The notes under the pieces: model-generated
Told to the model about the DNA's origin: nothing
The model's database searches: none
The model's input: the letters and a program-made list of their open reading frames with translations, nothing else
Part shown: positions 62,892-64,000 of the stretch, piece after piece
How the letters are laid out: the number at the start of each line of letters is the position of its first letter
How positions within the stretch are numbered: position 1 is the stretch's first letter
Source: JAWHTC01 sp032586155
GTDB lineage: Bacteria; Pseudomonadota; Alphaproteobacteria; Rhodobacterales; Rhodobacteraceae
NCBI RefSeq assembly: GCF_032586155.1
Contig: NZ_JAWHTC010000004.1
Coordinates: 430,847 to 494,846, forward strand
DNA: 64,000 nt
Direction of reading: 5' to 3'
Position numbers and translations under genes: made by a program

Positions 62892-63481
62892 GTGCCAGTC
62901 CGGATGAAATCCTATGTCCGCCGTCAGAAAGACGAGAACTGGGTGCCTGACGACTGGCTCAGGGATATAGGCATCAACCCGGGCGGGCCGGGGATTGATC
63001 TTGACATGACCGCCGATGGCAACAAGTGGCACCGGGTGGAGCGGGGCAGACTCATGCCAGCCGGTTCGACCGTCGAGGTGGTGGTGATCCGGGACAGCGC
63101 CGGCCGCTCGGCTTACATGGCCTTTTATTCGGCGCGCTGGACCGCCAATGTCTCGTTCAAGCGGGTGAAACTTGACGAAGGCTGGGGTCGCAACGCAGCC
63201 CCCGGGCCGGTTTCAGATGCAAAGGGCAGTGCTGTGTTGGTGGTGGCTTCAGGCACCACGCCCGAGCCGTCGAACAGCAACGCCCTGGCGCGGATGGTGC
63301 AACGCGAGTTGCGGCGGTTTGGTTGCTGCGAAAAGGACATGGATGGTGTCCGGGGCGGGCGACCGAGTCGTTGCAGAACTACAACCACCGGCATGGCAGT
63401 CTTTGGCCGACAGACAGAGCCACGGCGGAGGTGCTGGAACGGATGCTGGCGGCGCGCGCAACGGCCTGCGGCGTCGATTGA
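62892..63481 (+). pseudogene. Frameshifted gene with a peptidoglycan-binding-like C-terminus
   Basis: The first frame (from 62892) reads sensibly to FGCCEKDMDGVRGG near 63358, then turns into arginine-rich nonsense. A shift at about 63350-63362 restores RATESLQNYNHRHGSLWPT, then DRATAEVLERMLAARATACG, ending at TGA 63479-63481. The joined sequence, with L..FGCCE..MDGVRG.ATESLQNY, resembles a peptidoglycan-binding-like domain. One base seems to be missing, or the sequence holds an error. A stop codon lies in frame just upstream of the GTG at 62892, so the true 5' end is unclear. Confidence 0.55.
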
Positions 63482-63580
63482 CCCCCGCAACAGCGCTGTT
63501 TAGGTCATAACGATGGCGCGCGCGATTTTTACTTCAGCCCCCCTTGCGGCCCCCTTGCTTTTTTGGATACACCCGTCGGC

Positions 63581-63670
63581 GGAGCGGTGGCCGAGTGGTC
63601 GAAGGCGCACGCCTGGAAAGTGTGTAGGCGGGGAACCGTCTCGAGGGTTCGAATCCCTTCCGCTCCGCCA
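63581..63670 (+). tRNA. tRNA-Ser(GGA)
   Basis: A 90-nt class II tRNA with acceptor stem GGAGCGG/CCGCTCC and CCA encoded at the 3' end (63668-63670). The anticodon loop CTGGAAA gives anticodon GGA in stem CACGC/GTGTG. A long variable arm (GTAGGCGGGGAACCGTCTC) and T-arm GAGGGTTCGAATCCCTT are typical of tRNA-Ser. It reads codons UCC and UCU. Confidence 0.96.
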
Positions 63671-64000
63671 CCCACCCCAGTCTCTGTCAACAAACTGCCT
63701 TTTTCCCTGTTTTCTCCCGTTTTTCCGGGGGCTTGGACTGTGGCATTTTCCAGAGAGACGACCGTTGTGCCGCTGTTCAGGGCGATTTCACCAGGTTGTC
63801 TCCGGAGGCACCATCACGCGCTTCGGTTAGGGCAAAAATTCCCTGCTAACAGGGAATTAACAGGGAAATTTCCAGGAATCTGAACCTTACGGCTAAACTA
63901 CCTCATAAATTCTGACGTAATTTTGTCTGACGTCAGCACCAATGGGACAGTTTAGGGTGATTTGATAAGAGAGGGTTTCTGGCACATCGTAACCACCAAG
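63671..64000. other. Gene-free right edge with short repeats after tRNA-Ser
   Basis: No gene is supported in these 330 bases, which are less GC-rich than the rest of the window. They contain TTCCCTG/CAGGGAA four times (63703, 63839, 63850, 63861), two of them as an exact inverted repeat AATTCCCTG-CTAA-CAGGGAATT at 63837-63858. TCTGACGT occurs twice (63911 and 63926), the second within the palindrome CTGACGTCAG. These features fit the border of an integrated element at the tRNA-Ser 3' end, but no integrase is in the window. Confidence 0.5.

Noticed and set aside
63563..63883. Plus-strand 106-aa open frame at the right edge
   Set aside because: Runs through the tRNA-Ser gene and the repeat region; not coding.

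Overview
The window is GC-rich, gene-dense chromosomal DNA from an alphaproteobacterium, most likely a marine member of the Rhodobacterales (Roseobacter group). Four things point there: a circularly permuted two-piece tmRNA gene, an alphaproteobacterial LexA box (GTTC-N7-GTTC) before uvrA, a trgA-trgB-cysK tellurite locus of the Rhodobacter type, and an adjacent dmdA-acuI pair for dimethylsulfoniopropionate (DMSP) use. The assignment rests on recognised gene families and gene order; no database search was possible.

Layout. 0-7 kb: partial peroxiredoxin, a YhdP/AsmA-like giant protein, queA, an MFS transporter and a DUF924 gene. 7-12 kb: lpdA, a rhodanese and SOS-controlled uvrA. 12-15 kb: MmgE/PrpD protein, DUF2892 membrane protein, Crp/Fnr regulator and a small secreted protein. 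15-25 kb: valine catabolism, with mmsB, a 3-hydroxyisobutyryl-CoA hydrolase and an isobutyryl-CoA dehydrogenase in one run, and mmsA with a divergent LysR regulator 4 kb on. A cupredoxin, a YbdK-type ligase, a secreted metallophosphoesterase and a pair of small paralogues lie between. 25-39 kb: CBS protein, coaD, gap, tkt, zapA, fumC, ridA and sspB. An accessory-looking block (MttB-like methyltransferase, DUF808, sulfotransferase-like, DMT transporter, RraA) sits between gap and tkt. 39-42 kb: chromate transporter, ssrA (tmRNA) and a secreted double-LCCL protein.

42-48 kb is the most interesting region. A GntR regulator faces DUF2182, DUF1326, an acyl-CoA dehydrogenase, a DinB-like protein, the DMSP demethylase dmdA and the acryloyl-CoA reductase acuI, all on one strand and ending at a strong terminator. 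Two copies of a TGTCTGACAT palindrome lie in the divergent intergenic region. 48-54 kb: GNAT, HIT, a flavocytochrome-c-type sulfide dehydrogenase pair whose cytochrome has an unusual CX3CH haem motif, a BCCT transporter and an orphan CdiI-like immunity protein. 54-63 kb: a class-V PLP enzyme, cfa, trgA, trgB, cysK, a large MscS channel and AlaX. The right end holds a frameshifted gene, tRNA-Ser(GGA) and a gene-free stretch with short repeats.

Functional threads. DMSP demethylation, acryloyl-CoA reduction, sulfide oxidation, cysteine synthase and a BCCT onium transporter could form a sulfur and onium-compound theme (inference). Several short repeat families are dispersed between genes. No CRISPR array, intact transposase or rRNA operon was seen.
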